NCBI GenBank assembly: GCA_964503335.1
Contig: CAZCZZ010000014.1
Coordinates: 1-64,000 of the forward strand
Reading direction: 5' to 3'
DNA from: CAZCZZ01 sp964503335
Lineage (GTDB): Bacteria > Verrucomicrobiota > Kiritimatiellia > CAIVKH01
Length of the DNA stretch: 64,000 nucleotides
In this document: piece by piece, positions 16,002 through 25,091 of the stretch
How the letters are laid out: the number at the start of each line of letters is the position of its first letter
Position numbering within the stretch: position 1 is the first letter of the stretch
Notes under the pieces: generated by a model
What the model saw: only the letters and a program-made list of their open reading frames with translations
Told to the model about the DNA's origin: nothing
Database searches by the model: none
Position numbers and translations under genes: made by a program

Positions 16002-16874
16002 ATGAACCGCACCGACTCCGCACCGCCAGCAAAGAAGCTTCCCGCCGCCTTCTGGTGCCAGTTTCTTCCTCCGTTTGCCTGGATGGGCATCCTCTACCTT
16101 CTGCCCATCCTGATGCTGCTGAGCTACGCCTTCATGCGGCACGAGTATGTCCACGTGCATCGTGAGTTTACGCTCGAGAACTTCGTCGCGATGTTCTCAA
16201 ACATCGGCTACCGCAACACGATGCTACGCACGCTGGAGGTCGCCGGGCTGGTGACGCTCATCAACGCCCTGCTCGCATTTCCCGTGGCGCACTTCCTCGC
16301 CTTCCACGCGGGCCGATACAAGAATCTCCTCACCGTGCTCGTGCTGCTCCCGCTCTGGTCCAGCTACCTCGTGCGCGTGTTCTCCTGGCGCATCATCCTT
16401 GGCTACAACGGCGTGCTCAACAAATTCCTCGTGATGACCGGCATTCTCGAACAACCCACGACGCTGTTCCTCTACAACCAGTTCTCCGTCACGCTCACGC
16501 TCTGCTACGTCTGGCTGCCGTTCATGATCCTTCCGTTGATCACGGCGTTCGAGCGGCTGCCACGCCGACTCCTTGAAGCGTCCGCCGACCTCGGCGGCGG
16601 ACCCTTCACCACCTTTCGCCGCGTGGTCTTCCCGCTCGTGCTGCCCGGCCTGCTCGCGGGGGCGCTGTCGGTGTTCAGCCTCACGATGGGTGACTACATC
16701 ACGCCGCAACTCGTCGGCGGCAGCGGCGAAATCATGATCGGCAATCTCGTCGCGAGCCAATTCGGTGTCGCTGCAAACTGGCCCCTCGGCTCCGCCTTCG
16801 CCGTGCTCGTGCTTCTCGTCGTGTTTATCCTGATGGCGGTGTTGAGCCGGAAGGGAGTGCTGGAGAACCTGTGA
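16002..16874 (+). CDS. potB: Polyamine ABC transporter permease
   Basis: This 290-residue membrane protein has six predicted helices. The EAA loop, where the ATPase docks, is visible as LLEASADLGGGPFTTFRRVVFPLVLPGLLAG. VLVLLPLWSSYLVRVFSWRIILG is the conserved family segment before it. Its stop overlaps the GTG start of the next permease gene. It pairs with PotC to form the channel for spermidine or putrescine import. Confidence 0.92.
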   Translation: MNRTDSAPPAKKLPAAFWCQFLPPFAWMGILYLLPILMLLSYAFMRHEYVHVHREFTLENFVAMFSNIGYRNTMLRTLEVAGLVTLINALLAFPVAHFLAFHAGRYKNLLTVLVLLPLWSSYLVRVFSWRIILGYNGVLNKFLVMTGILEQPTTLFLYNQFSVTLTLCYVWLPFMILPLITAFERLPRRLLEASADLGGGPFTTFRRVVFPLVLPGLLAGALSVFSLTMGDYITPQLVGGSGEIMIGNLVASQFGVAANWPLGSAFAVLVLLVVFILMAVLSRKGVLENL

Positions 16875-17647
16875 AAGGTGAAGGCGTCATCAAGTGGACC
16901 ACCGGCAGCATCACGCTCGCTGTGTTCCTCTTCATGCACATCCCGGTGTTCGTAACCATCCTATTCAGCTTCAGCGAAAGCGCCGTGCTGTCGCTGCCGA
17001 TCAAGGGCTGGACGCTTCACTGGTACCAGGAAGCGTGGCAGGACACACGGCTGCGAACCGGCCTGATGAACAGCCTGAAGATCGCCACGGCGGCGACGCT
17101 GATCGCATCCATCCTCGGCACGCTCGGCGCGTTCGCGATCCAGCGTTACCGGTTCTTCGGACGACAATCCTTCCGCGCCGCGATCATCCTCCCGATCCTG
17201 CTTCCCGGTATCGTCACCGGCGTCGCCATGCTGAGCTTCTTCGCGGCGATCAAGCAGCCGCTGGGCTTCATGACCGTCATCATCGGCCACGCCACGTTCG
17301 GTTTCCCCGTCGTCTTCAACACCGTCGCCGCCCGCGTGGCCCGTCTTCCGAAGAATCTGGAGGAAGCGGCCGCCGACCTCGGCGCAAACCCTTATCAGAC
17401 CTTCACGCGCGTCGTATTCCCTGCGATACGCAGCGCGCTCATCGCGGGGGCCCTGCTCGCCTTCACGCTGAGCTTCGACGAGATCATCGTGACGATCTTC
17501 CTCACAGGCAGCCAGAACACGCTGCCGACTGAAATCTGGTCGCGCCTCCGCTTCGGCATGACGCCGGAAATCAACGCCACGGTGACCGTCATCCTCATCG
17601 TATCAGGCCTCCTCGTCCTCTTGAGCCAACGATTCCAACGCGAATGA
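16871..17647 (+). CDS. potC: Polyamine ABC transporter permease
   Basis: This 258-residue permease starts at GTG overlapping the potB stop (GTGA). It has six helices, a HWYQEAWQDTRL segment shared by PotC proteins and an EAA loop (LEEAAADLGANPYQTFTRVVFP). Near the end, FTLSFDEIIVTIFLTG is the conserved PotC/PotI motif. Its stop overlaps the potA start, so translation of the three genes is coupled. Confidence 0.92.
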   Translation: MKGEGVIKWTTGSITLAVFLFMHIPVFVTILFSFSESAVLSLPIKGWTLHWYQEAWQDTRLRTGLMNSLKIATAATLIASILGTLGAFAIQRYRFFGRQSFRAAIILPILLPGIVTGVAMLSFFAAIKQPLGFMTVIIGHATFGFPVVFNTVAARVARLPKNLEEAAADLGANPYQTFTRVVFPAIRSALIAGALLAFTLSFDEIIVTIFLTGSQNTLPTEIWSRLRFGMTPEINATVTVILIVSGLLVLLSQRFQRE

Positions 17648-18732
17648 TGCTTATGCAGAACACCTCGTCCAACCACGCCGTCGAATTCAAAACCGTAAGC
17701 CGCGTGTTCGGAACCATGCGCGCCGTGGACCGCGTAAGCATCACGATCGCCCACGGTGAATTCTTCACGCTGCTTGGCTCCTCGGGCTCGGGAAAGACCA
17801 CCTCGCTTCGCCTCATCGCAGGGTTTGAAATGCCCGATGAAGGGAACGTCTTCATCGACGGGCAGGACGTATCGCGCGTGCAGGCCTATCGCCGCAATGT
17901 GCATACGGTGTTCCAGGACTACGCGCTGTTCCCCCACCTGACGGTGCAGGAGAACATTCTCTTCGCGCTGAACCTGAAGGGCGTTGCCGATGCAGAATCA
18001 AAGCGCCGCGTCGAGGAGGTGCTGGAACTCGTCCAACTGTCCGGCCTCGGCACCCGCAAGCCCTCACAGTTGTCCGGCGGCCAGCAGCAGCGCGTAGCGC
18101 TCGCCCGCGCCGTCGTGGACCGGCCGGCGGTGCTGTTGCTCGACGAACCGCTGTCCGCGCTCGACGCCAAGATCCGCAGTGAATTGCGCGAGCAGTTGAA
18201 GCAGCTGCAACGCGAAACGGGCATCACGTTTGTGTACGTCACGCACGACCAGGAGGAAGCGCTCACGCTATCGGACCGTCTCGCCGTCATGCGTCAGGGC
18301 AGGATCCTCCAGATCGGCAAACCGACGGACATCTACGACCACCCGGCCGATCTCTTCGTCGCGCAGTTCATCGGCAAGGCCAATTTCATTCCGGCCAAGG
18401 TGATCCGCGTGGAAAACGACACAGTGCTCGCGACCGCCCACGGCGTGCAGGTCGAGGCCCGCGCGGCGGAGCCGTTGACCAGCGGCTGTGATGTCCAGCT
18501 CATGATCCGTCCGGAGCAGATGCGTATCGTCGAAAGCGGACGCGGGGTGTTCACCGCCACGATCATACAGGCCCAGTTCCAGGGCTTTGCCACGGAGTAT
18601 CTCGCGCGCACGAAGGACGCCACGTACCGCGTGCTTGAACTGCGCCGACACGGCACCGCGCCACGCGCAGAAGGCGAGGCTGTTCATTTGGGCTGGACGA
18701 AGGACGATGCGTTGGCGTTCCGTACTGCGTAG
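17644..18732 (+). CDS. potA: Polyamine ABC transporter ATP-binding protein
   Basis: The 362-residue ATPase has Walker A GSSGSGKTTS (near residue 50), Q-loop QDYALFPHL, signature LSGGQQQR, Walker B LLLDEPLSALD and the THDQEEA switch histidine. The last third is the regulatory TOBE domain (about residues 260-350) typical of CUT1/PotA importers. The ATG overlaps the potC stop; a second in-frame ATG at 17653 is possible. Gene order D-B-C-A differs from the classical A-B-C-D. Confidence 0.93.
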   Translation: MMLMQNTSSNHAVEFKTVSRVFGTMRAVDRVSITIAHGEFFTLLGSSGSGKTTSLRLIAGFEMPDEGNVFIDGQDVSRVQAYRRNVHTVFQDYALFPHLTVQENILFALNLKGVADAESKRRVEEVLELVQLSGLGTRKPSQLSGGQQQRVALARAVVDRPAVLLLDEPLSALDAKIRSELREQLKQLQRETGITFVYVTHDQEEALTLSDRLAVMRQGRILQIGKPTDIYDHPADLFVAQFIGKANFIPAKVIRVENDTVLATAHGVQVEARAAEPLTSGCDVQLMIRPEQMRIVESGRGVFTATIIQAQFQGFATEYLARTKDATYRVLELRRHGTAPRAEGEAVHLGWTKDDALAFRTA

Positions 18733-18735
18733 TCC

Positions 18736-19404
18736 ATGATTCCGCTGCGCGATAATGTTCCGGCCCGGCGATTTCCCGTCGTGACGCTCACGCTGATCGT
18801 CACGAACGTGCTCGTCTTTCTTTTCCAGAATTCGCTGCCGGATCATGCCCACGAGGTCTTCATTCGCCTTCGCGGTGTCGTGCCGCTGCGCTTCGGAAAT
18901 CCACCGCTGGCCGATTCACTCGGCTATCCGTCCGGCGCGTGGACCAGCATGCTGTCGTACATGTTCCTGCACGGCGGCTGGTTTCACCTGATCAGCAACA
19001 TGTGGGCGCTCTGGCTCTTCGGCGACAACGTGGAAGACCGCCTCGGCCGCGTTCGCTATCTGTTCTTCTATGCCGTCTGCGGCGTCCTCGCCGCACTGGC
19101 CCACGTGATGCTGAACGCCTCCAGCGCCATGCCCACCGTCGGCGCGAGCGGCGCCATCGCCGGCGTCATGGGCGCGTACTTCCTCATGTTTCCCTACGCC
19201 CGCATGGTCGTGATGATCCCGATCATCATCTACCCGCTACTGATCGAGATTCCGGCCAGCATTTACCTCTTCATCTGGATCGCCACCCAGATCGTCAGCG
19301 GCACCTTCGATATGTTCTCCGCCGGCGTCGCAGGAGTCGCGTTCTGGGCCCACATCGGCGGCTTCTTCGCTGGCATGCTCCTCTCAGACAAGCATCGCAG
19401 CTAG
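18736..19404 (+). CDS. Rhomboid family intramembrane serine protease
   Basis: This is a 222-residue six-helix membrane protein. The second helix region has MFLHGGWFHLISNMWALW with the HxxxN-type motif. The catalytic serine lies in VGASGAIAGVMGAYFL, and the catalytic histidine in FWAHIGGFFAGML. These are the defining rhomboid motifs. The extended first loop (about residues 30-75) and the MPTVGASGAIAG context fit the bacterial rhomboid group related to GlpG/YqgP. It starts 3 bp after potA, so it may be read from the pot operon transcript. Its substrate is unknown. Confidence 0.93.
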   Translation: MIPLRDNVPARRFPVVTLTLIVTNVLVFLFQNSLPDHAHEVFIRLRGVVPLRFGNPPLADSLGYPSGAWTSMLSYMFLHGGWFHLISNMWALWLFGDNVEDRLGRVRYLFFYAVCGVLAALAHVMLNASSAMPTVGASGAIAGVMGAYFLMFPYARMVVMIPIIIYPLLIEIPASIYLFIWIATQIVSGTFDMFSAGVAGVAFWAHIGGFFAGMLLSDKHRS

Positions 19405-19455
19405 TGCGCCATCGTGGCGCACGCACCAGGCACATCGCGGGGAACGCGCTGTGCC
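19404..19455. terminator. Tandem hairpins after the rhomboid gene
   Basis: GTGCGCCA-TCG-TGGCGCAC (19404-19422) is a perfect 8-bp hairpin that starts on the last base of the rhomboid stop codon. It is followed by GGCACA (19429-19434)/TGTGCC (19450-19455). No clear U-run follows, but the pair marks the end of the pot-rhomboid transcription unit. Confidence 0.5.
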
Positions 19456-19530
19456 AATTTGTCATACACGACCTATAGGACTCATTCCTAATCATCTATC
19501 CACCAATCACTAACAACTACTGGCCAATCC

Positions 19531-19547
19531 TTGGCATACCCGCTGCT
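19531..19547 (+). promoter_or_regulatory. Sigma-54 (RpoN) type promoter for the Hsp20 operon
   Basis: TTGGCATACCCGCTGCT fits the relaxed -24/-12 consensus YTGGCAYRNNNNYTGCW at every position, with GG at 19533-19534 and GC at 19545-19546 exactly ten bases apart. Transcription would start near 19558, 28 bp before the chosen start of the first hsp20 gene. An activator-binding site was not identified. Confidence 0.65.
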
Positions 19548-19585
19548 AAATAGTGCGCAGAGACATGAAAGAAAGGAACATGACC

Positions 19586-20032
19586 ATGTATAGTCCAGTT
19601 CTAAATCGTTGGAGTGTAGCAGCGGACCCGTTCCAGGAACTTCAGCGGCTTCATCGCGAGGTCAGCAGGATGTTCGACGGTTCCCGGACGGGTTTTGCGG
19701 GCTTCCCTGCGCTAAATGCGTGGAGCAACGCCGAGAAGAGCCTCGTCGTCGCGGAAGTGCCCGGTGTGGACCCTGCGTCGATCGAGGTTACGGTCGTTGG
19801 CGATGTGCTGACGATCGAAGGGGAGCGCAAGGCCGAGACGCTTTCGCCGGAGAGCGCTTACGTTCATCGCGAACGCGGCTTCGGACGCTTCTCCCGCGCG
19901 CTGCGTCTTCCTTACGAAATCGAGAGCAACCATGTGCAGGCGAAGCACGAGAACGGCGTACTGCGGATCGAACTTCCGCGCAAGGAGTCGTCCAAGCCGC
20001 GCCGCATCACCATCAACAACCAGGAGGAATAA
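19586..20032 (+). CDS. Hsp20/alpha-crystallin small heat-shock protein 1
   Basis: This 148-residue holdase chaperone has an N-terminal arm (DPFQELQRLHREVSRMFDG), an alpha-crystallin domain with KSLVVAEVPGVDPASIEVTV and GVLRIELPRKE, and a short C-terminal tail. Start 19586 is preferred because AAAGGA lies 8 nt upstream; ATG at 19580 and a GTG at 19553 are alternatives. It binds unfolding proteins as large oligomers. It is the first of three adjacent hsp20 genes under a sigma-54-type promoter. Confidence 0.92.
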   Translation: MYSPVLNRWSVAADPFQELQRLHREVSRMFDGSRTGFAGFPALNAWSNAEKSLVVAEVPGVDPASIEVTVVGDVLTIEGERKAETLSPESAYVHRERGFGRFSRALRLPYEIESNHVQAKHENGVLRIELPRKESSKPRRITINNQEE

Positions 20033-20034
20033 CC

Positions 20035-20433
20035 ATGACCACAGCGACAACAGAGAAGGAAGCGAAACGGCAGGAAGCTGTCGCCGAACCCCGGCGCGAG
20101 GTTCCGACCGTGACCCCGGTGACGGACATCTATGACACGGGACGTGACCTTGTCATCGTGGCCGAGATGCCGGGTGTCGATGAGAAGCACGTCGAGGTCA
20201 CGCTGGAGAACAGCGTCCTCACGCTCCGCGGCACTTCGACCTTCGAAGTCCCGGAAGGCCTGGAGGCGATGCACGAGGAGTTCGGCGCGCCGGTGTACGA
20301 GCGCTCGTTCACGATTCGCGAGGACATCGAACCGGAGAAGGTTCGCGCCGCGATGAAGAACGGGATCCTGCGCGTCACACTGCCGCGCAGCGAAGCGAAG
20401 CAGCCCAGGAAGATTTCCGTTACGGCGGAATAA
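20035..20433 (+). CDS. Hsp20/alpha-crystallin small heat-shock protein 2
   Basis: This 132-residue protein starts 2 bp after the first hsp20 gene with an AGGAGGAAT site. The alpha-crystallin domain is clear (TDIYDTGRDLVIVAEMPGVD, RSFTIREDIEPEKVRAAMKNG, LRVTLPRSEAK). The N-terminal arm is short and highly charged (TEKEAKRQEAVAEPRREVP), unlike its neighbours, so it may form different oligomers or mixed assemblies. It is the most divergent of the three. Confidence 0.93.
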   Translation: MTTATTEKEAKRQEAVAEPRREVPTVTPVTDIYDTGRDLVIVAEMPGVDEKHVEVTLENSVLTLRGTSTFEVPEGLEAMHEEFGAPVYERSFTIREDIEPEKVRAAMKNGILRVTLPRSEAKQPRKISVTAE

Positions 20434-20470
20434 AAAGAACAACCCTACAACAAAGAAAGGAGAACAAGCC

Positions 20471-21001
20471 ATGACACGCAGCCTGATTCCGTGGAAGAGG
20501 AACAAGGCCAATGTGGAGGTGCAGCGCGCGAGCGATAACCCGTTCGCCGACCTTCATCAGCGTATGGATGAGCTGTTCGATGACTTCTTCTCCGATATGG
20601 GGGGAGTCTTCCAGCTCACCGGCCAGCAGTCGCGCCTGCCGCGTCTGTTCGGTCGAGAGGGGTCGAAAGGCCTCATGAACATCGACGTTGCCGAGACCGA
20701 CAACGAGGTGACGGTCACCGCAGACCTGCCCGGCCTGACCGAGAAGGATGTGGAGGTCACTCTTGACGAGGATCTTCTCACCATTCGAGGCAGCCGGAAG
20801 GATGAAAGGGAAGACAAGAAGAAGAACTATCATCTCGTCGAACGGTCTTACGGCGAGTTCCAGCGCATGGTCGCGCTGCCCGGCAGTATCGACCGCGAGA
20901 AAGCCAAGGCCACGTTCAAGAACGGTGTGCTGACGCTCACCATTCCGAAACGCGCCGACGCCAGGACGACCCAACGCCGGATTGAGATCGAAGCAGCCTG
21001 A
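20471..21001 (+). CDS. Hsp20/alpha-crystallin small heat-shock protein 3
   Basis: This 176-residue protein has the longest N-terminal arm of the three (DNPFADLHQRMDELFDDFFSD). Its crystallin domain carries MNIDVAETDNEVTVTADLPG, LTIRGSRKDEREDKKKNYH and NGVLTLTIPKR. An AAAGGAG site precedes the ATG. It resembles the class A HspA group. A rho-independent terminator follows directly. Confidence 0.94.
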   Translation: MTRSLIPWKRNKANVEVQRASDNPFADLHQRMDELFDDFFSDMGGVFQLTGQQSRLPRLFGREGSKGLMNIDVAETDNEVTVTADLPGLTEKDVEVTLDEDLLTIRGSRKDEREDKKKNYHLVERSYGEFQRMVALPGSIDREKAKATFKNGVLTLTIPKRADARTTQRRIEIEAA

Positions 21002-21016
21002 GAGGCTGCACAACAA

Positions 21017-21040
21017 AAGGCCCCGCCCACGCGGGGCCTT
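21017..21040. terminator. Bidirectional rho-independent terminator
   Basis: AAGGCCCCGC (21017-21026)/GCGGGGCCTT (21031-21040) form a 10-bp stem with loop CCAC, an A-run upstream and a T-rich tract downstream. It separates the hsp20 operon from the converging subtilase gene. Confidence 0.88.
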
Positions 21041-21055
21041 CCTTCTTTCTACCCG

Positions 21056-23929
21056 TTACGGCAACTTCACGCCGACACGGTACGCTCGCTGGTTCGTGGA
21101 TTCGGTATCCACCAGCGTCTGCGACCCACCCGCCGCGGGCACATTCGTTTGGCCTGGAACAGCCTGCCACGAGCCACTCAAGAGATCGTTGCGATATTCG
21201 AGGCTGTAGAGTCGGCCTGTGTACGACGGGAATACGATTCCGAATCCGTTTGAGATCGCGATCGCGCGGAAGAACGACGCGGAGTTGGTCGGTTCGGTGC
21301 CCGCGATAAACTCCTCTTGCGACGTAAAACCATCCGTGTCGCTGTCCTGCCCGGGCGCGTTCGTGATCGTTCCGTAGAACTGCGTCTCCCACGCGTCGGG
21401 CAATTGATCCACGTCCAGATCCGTGAGGTCAACGGTCCACGGCGTGAGCGTGACGAAGCCGAATCCGAAGTTTCCGAAGCCATCGAGTCCGGCCGGGCTA
21501 TCGGCGAACTCGCCGAGGAAATTCGCGGACAGGTAGCGATCCGGCGGTTGCGTTCCGTCGCTCGCGATCACGCCGCAGACCGTGAGTTGCGTCACCGATG
21601 AAATTCCCGCTGCATTGAGGCTTGACCACGGGATCGCCGCTTCCCAGCGGTCCATCTGCTGGTTTCCGTCCCCGTCCGCGGAAGTTGTCGCCGTGGTATT
21701 CGAGCCATCGAACTGCGAGAGCCGGGAGCCGCCGACAGAGACGAACGACGTAGTCGAGAGATAGTAGATGCCCTGGCCGAAGTCGTAGCCGTTTCCGAGG
21801 TTGAACGAAGGATACTGCCCGTCGCCCCACTCGTCACCTATCACGATGGCCATGTCCATTGGAGACGCAAACGCCACATTGTGCATCAGATCGAGGCCTT
21901 GGACGGACCCCGACAGATCCCATAGGTTGCCCTTGTTATCGGTCAGGGTGTTCAAGCCAAGGAAGAGAACCTGCGCATTGTTGTTACCACCCACATCGCA
22001 CCCGTAGGCGCCTATGTAGAGATTGGTTGAGTCGGCGTTGAAATAGATGTGACCGAAGTCGCCGAAACCGCACTGCAAATGCGTCCGCGCAGAGCCTCCC
22101 GCCGTGACGAAATCGAAGTTGTCACCGATCGCATTCTGTCCCGGCGGATCGATGGCGACAGACGGCGCGCCAAGGGCCAGTTGCGGATTGCTCGCGGGCT
22201 GGGCGACATTGCACGCGTCGCAGACATCGCCAATCCCGTCACTGTCAGTATCGACTTGATTCGCATTGCTCACGTCGGGGCAGTTGTCCGTCACGTTGGC
22301 GATGCCATCGCCGTCACGGTCGGAATCGCACGCATCGCCGATGAGATCGAAGTCGAGGTCTTCCTGGCCCGGATTGAAGATCGCAGAGCAGTTGTCACAT
22401 ACATCGCCCGCACCATCCACGTCCCCGTCGAGCTGGCCCGCGTTGCTGATCGCGGGACAGTTATCGAGAAGGTCGAGAACGCCGTCGGCGTCCGTGTCGA
22501 TCTGGTTCGTGACGGAATTTATTGCCGCTGCGAGATCAGGCAGCGGGCCGATGTTGTCGGTTCCTTGCTGCGGCGTACCCGTGCTGCGCAGAATGCTGCG
22601 GATCAGCGCGGGCGAAGCGGAGTTGGTGAAGCGCTGTCGATACGCCTGCTGCAGGACCGCTGCGGCACCAGCGACGATGGGTGACGCGCTCGAAGTGCCG
22701 GAGAAAGACGCCGTGAACTCCTGGTTCGTTCCCTCGCTGCTATAGAGATCGCCATAGCCCGTCGTCACCACGAGCTGCCCATACCCTTGAAGGTCCATGG
22801 TAGAGCCATAGTTGGAAAACGAAAGTCGGCTGCGCGGCGTGGAGTACTGGGGCGGCTCACCCGCTCCTACCAGAATCGCACCCGAGTCATTCTCGGCGAG
22901 AAACGGGTAATGACCCCCATTTCCCGTGCTGTAGATCGGATCATCGAGATTCTGATACCCGTTGGCGCCCGCTTCGACGACGGTGACGCCTTGCGCCACG
23001 GCGGCCACAATGGCGTCGTAATACGGCTCATACCATTCAATGGGGACATACAATGAACCACCATTGGGACCGCTGATCTGCTGCTCAATGATGATCACAT
23101 CGCCGGTGCTCAACGCAGTCAGCGCGTTCATGATGGCACCGCCGGCGTTGTAACCGGAGAACTCGCCGGTGTACGGACTGGCAAAGTAGAAGCTCGCGCC
23201 GTAGGCGCTCCCGCGAACGCCGTTACCGTTGTTCAAGCCTCCCATTTCGCCCAGCACGGCCGTACCATGGTCAGGGCCGAAACCTGTGACCCAGGGCGTA
23301 TCACCCAGCAACGTCACAGCCGGTAGATCCTGGTGGGTTGCATTCCATTCGTATTCGATATCGCAGATCTTGACGCCAGCCCCTGTGAATCCGGCCAGCC
23401 AGGCCTTGCGGGCGTCAATGCCCTGCGGCGCGGCGTCCAGGTATCGCTGCCAGGTCCCCGTGAAATTGTTCGAGATGCTGTGATCTGGCGCGGCAGGCGG
23501 AGGCGCCATGACGGGCACGCGGAAGACCTTCTCCACCTCGTCGAGTTGTTCGAGCAGGGCTCTCGCTTCCTCGGCGTTCATACCGTCGGGTAGTCGCACC
23601 CGCGCATAGGCATTGAGACTGCGCGACGCCTTGCCGGGCTTGCGCATTTGCACTTTCGCGCTGACGGCATCAAGGAAGTCCTCGCTGACCGAAGGATGCG
23701 ATCGCTGCCAGACCGCGCCTCTCGAACGAAGCTCGGCAAATGCCTGCCGACCCGCAGCGCTTGTCACGGCCTTCGTGCCACGCACTGCAACCTTCGGCTC
23801 ACCGTCCCGGATACGAAGCCCTGCATCCGCACGGAATCGAACTTCGAGAACGTTGGGCTCAAAGGATGTCGCCAGACCGAGAGACACCGAAGTTAAGAGA
23901 AACACGCATGCAACGACAATGGACCGCAT
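21056..23929 (-). CDS. Secreted subtilisin-like (S8) protease with thrombospondin type 3 repeats
   Basis: This is a 957-residue exported protein; start 23929 gives a clean signal peptide (RSIVVACVFLLTSVSLGLA). The catalytic triad is Asp190 (KICDIEY), His221 (GPDHGTAV) and Ser413 (SGTSSASP), with oxyanion Asn323 (GANGY). An inhibitor-like propeptide precedes the catalytic domain. After it come tandem calcium-binding TSP3 repeats of the DxDxDGxxDxxDNCP type (about residues 475-580), a DOMON/CBM9-like sandwich and a C-terminal secretion/anchoring-like tail with DLDVDQLPDAWE and DSDTDGFTSQEEF. This architecture is typical of surface or secreted proteases in marine and soil verrucomicrobia. Host proteins are unknown. 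Confidence 0.9.
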   Translation of the reverse strand: MRSIVVACVFLLTSVSLGLATSFEPNVLEVRFRADAGLRIRDGEPKVAVRGTKAVTSAAGRQAFAELRSRGAVWQRSHPSVSEDFLDAVSAKVQMRKPGKASRSLNAYARVRLPDGMNAEEARALLEQLDEVEKVFRVPVMAPPPAAPDHSISNNFTGTWQRYLDAAPQGIDARKAWLAGFTGAGVKICDIEYEWNATHQDLPAVTLLGDTPWVTGFGPDHGTAVLGEMGGLNNGNGVRGSAYGASFYFASPYTGEFSGYNAGGAIMNALTALSTGDVIIIEQQISGPNGGSLYVPIEWYEPYYDAIVAAVAQGVTVVEAGANGYQNLDDPIYSTGNGGHYPFLAENDSGAILVGAGEPPQYSTPRSRLSFSNYGSTMDLQGYGQLVVTTGYGDLYSSEGTNQEFTASFSGTSSASPIVAGAAAVLQQAYRQRFTNSASPALIRSILRSTGTPQQGTDNIGPLPDLAAAINSVTNQIDTDADGVLDLLDNCPAISNAGQLDGDVDGAGDVCDNCSAIFNPGQEDLDFDLIGDACDSDRDGDGIANVTDNCPDVSNANQVDTDSDGIGDVCDACNVAQPASNPQLALGAPSVAIDPPGQNAIGDNFDFVTAGGSARTHLQCGFGDFGHIYFNADSTNLYIGAYGCDVGGNNNAQVLFLGLNTLTDNKGNLWDLSGSVQGLDLMHNVAFASPMDMAIVIGDEWGDGQYPSFNLGNGYDFGQGIYYLSTTSFVSVGGSRLSQFDGSNTTATTSADGDGNQQMDRWEAAIPWSSLNAAGISSVTQLTVCGVIASDGTQPPDRYLSANFLGEFADSPAGLDGFGNFGFGFVTLTPWTVDLTDLDVDQLPDAWETQFYGTITNAPGQDSDTDGFTSQEEFIAGTEPTNSASFFRAIAISNGFGIVFPSYTGRLYSLEYRNDLLSGSWQAVPGQTNVPAAGGSQTLVDTESTNQRAYRVGVKLP

Positions 23930-23973
23930 AGAATTTTGCCCCTGCTGATAAGTACCCGATATCGACCGGCGCG

Positions 23974-24999
23974 TCACTTCACCGAAGCCAGCTCCTCATA
24001 CCACGCCAGCGCCATGTCCGTGTGAGGTGGATGGGGATCATGCCCGCCTTCATAGGTCTCGAGACGAACATCCTTGAATCCCGTCCTGTTGAGCGACGCA
24101 TTGACGCGTCGTGCGTGATCCACGGTGGCAATCTGGTCTGTCGTGCCATTGCTCTGGAAGATCGGGACCTTCAGGAAAGCAAAACGGGGCGGCTTGTATT
24201 CGAGGAGTCCCTTCGAAGCCATGTCCTCGTTGCAGCCGCCCAGGAAGATGCCGATCACGTTATACTTCGCTTCCGCAAGGAGTGCGGCGATGTAGCCGCT
24301 CCGTTTTGCTCCGCCGGAGAATCCCGCGGCTGCGTAGGACCATGTACTTGATGCCGGCCATGCTCTGTGCATTTCATCCAGCCCCGCACGGATCATGGAC
24401 CACCGCCACGTCGTGGTGACCTTCAAGGGGGCCATGTTTCCCGGCCCGTCCGCTGCAAGGACAACCCAGCCGCGGGCGAGGGCTTCGCGCTGGTACTGGC
24501 GCCCATGATCGATGCTCGATGAATTGGCATCCGACGTGGCACTCACCACGAGCACACGCGCGGGCTTCGCCGGATCGAACGTTTCCGGCACGGCAATTCC
24601 AACGAGCGCATTGCTGACAACGGTGTTCTTTTCCTTGTCGAGCGCCTTGATCGCGTCCGGCGGCAGGGGCACCGTAAACGTCGTCATTTCCCCGCGAACG
24701 AGATCCACGCCTCCGAGTCGCAAGGACAACGGTGACGCATGGGTGACAGGAATTGCTTCTACGAGCCCCGTACGCCAACTCCGCACATAGTCCTGGTCGG
24801 CCTCCGAAAGCGACGCGATCCCGATGCCGAGGTCTCGACCGTCCGCCCGGCGCAAAACCACCTTGTCGCCCTCCTCGCGTACGAGCTCTGCCTCCACGAC
24901 GCTCCCCGCCCGTGAAGTCCATGAACGCAATTCCGCAGGACACGGGATTGAAGCAAGTGACCACAAAAGGCTGATTAGCAAGGGATATCGACAATCCAT
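23974..24999 (-). CDS. Secreted alpha/beta-hydrolase with N-terminal SHD1 domain
   Basis: This is a 341-residue protein with a signal peptide (DCRYPLLISLLWSLASIPCPA). Start 24999 is chosen because GGAGGAG lies directly before it; the frame continues 4 codons to a TTG. Residues about 25-75 match the SHD1 (SLA1 homology) fold, ELRSWTSRAGSVVEAELVREEG with ASLSEADQDYVRSW, common in planctomycetal and verrucomicrobial secreted proteins. The remainder is an alpha/beta-hydrolase, with the GFSGGAKRSGY nucleophile elbow, GTTDQIATVDHARRV for the acid and a late GGHDPHPP His. It may be an esterase or peptidase. Confidence 0.8.
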   Translation of the reverse strand: MDCRYPLLISLLWSLASIPCPAELRSWTSRAGSVVEAELVREEGDKVVLRRADGRDLGIGIASLSEADQDYVRSWRTGLVEAIPVTHASPLSLRLGGVDLVRGEMTTFTVPLPPDAIKALDKEKNTVVSNALVGIAVPETFDPAKPARVLVVSATSDANSSSIDHGRQYQREALARGWVVLAADGPGNMAPLKVTTTWRWSMIRAGLDEMHRAWPASSTWSYAAAGFSGGAKRSGYIAALLAEAKYNVIGIFLGGCNEDMASKGLLEYKPPRFAFLKVPIFQSNGTTDQIATVDHARRVNASLNRTGFKDVRLETYEGGHDPHPPHTDMALAWYEELASVK

Positions 25000-25042
25000 C
25001 GGCTCCTCCAACGTCCATTCAGTATGCCTACTTCCTCACCGC

Positions 25043-25071
25043 TTGCCATTCCCGAACGAATGGGCTACAAC
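25043..25071 (+). promoter_or_regulatory. Sigma-70 promoter of tRNA-Tyr
   Basis: A -35 TTGCCA (25043-25048) and -10 TACAAC (25066-25071) are separated by 17 bp. The -10 is about 20 bp upstream of the tRNA 5' end. Confidence 0.5.
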
Positions 25072-25091
25072 CACGCTCCCTTTGTACTCCC

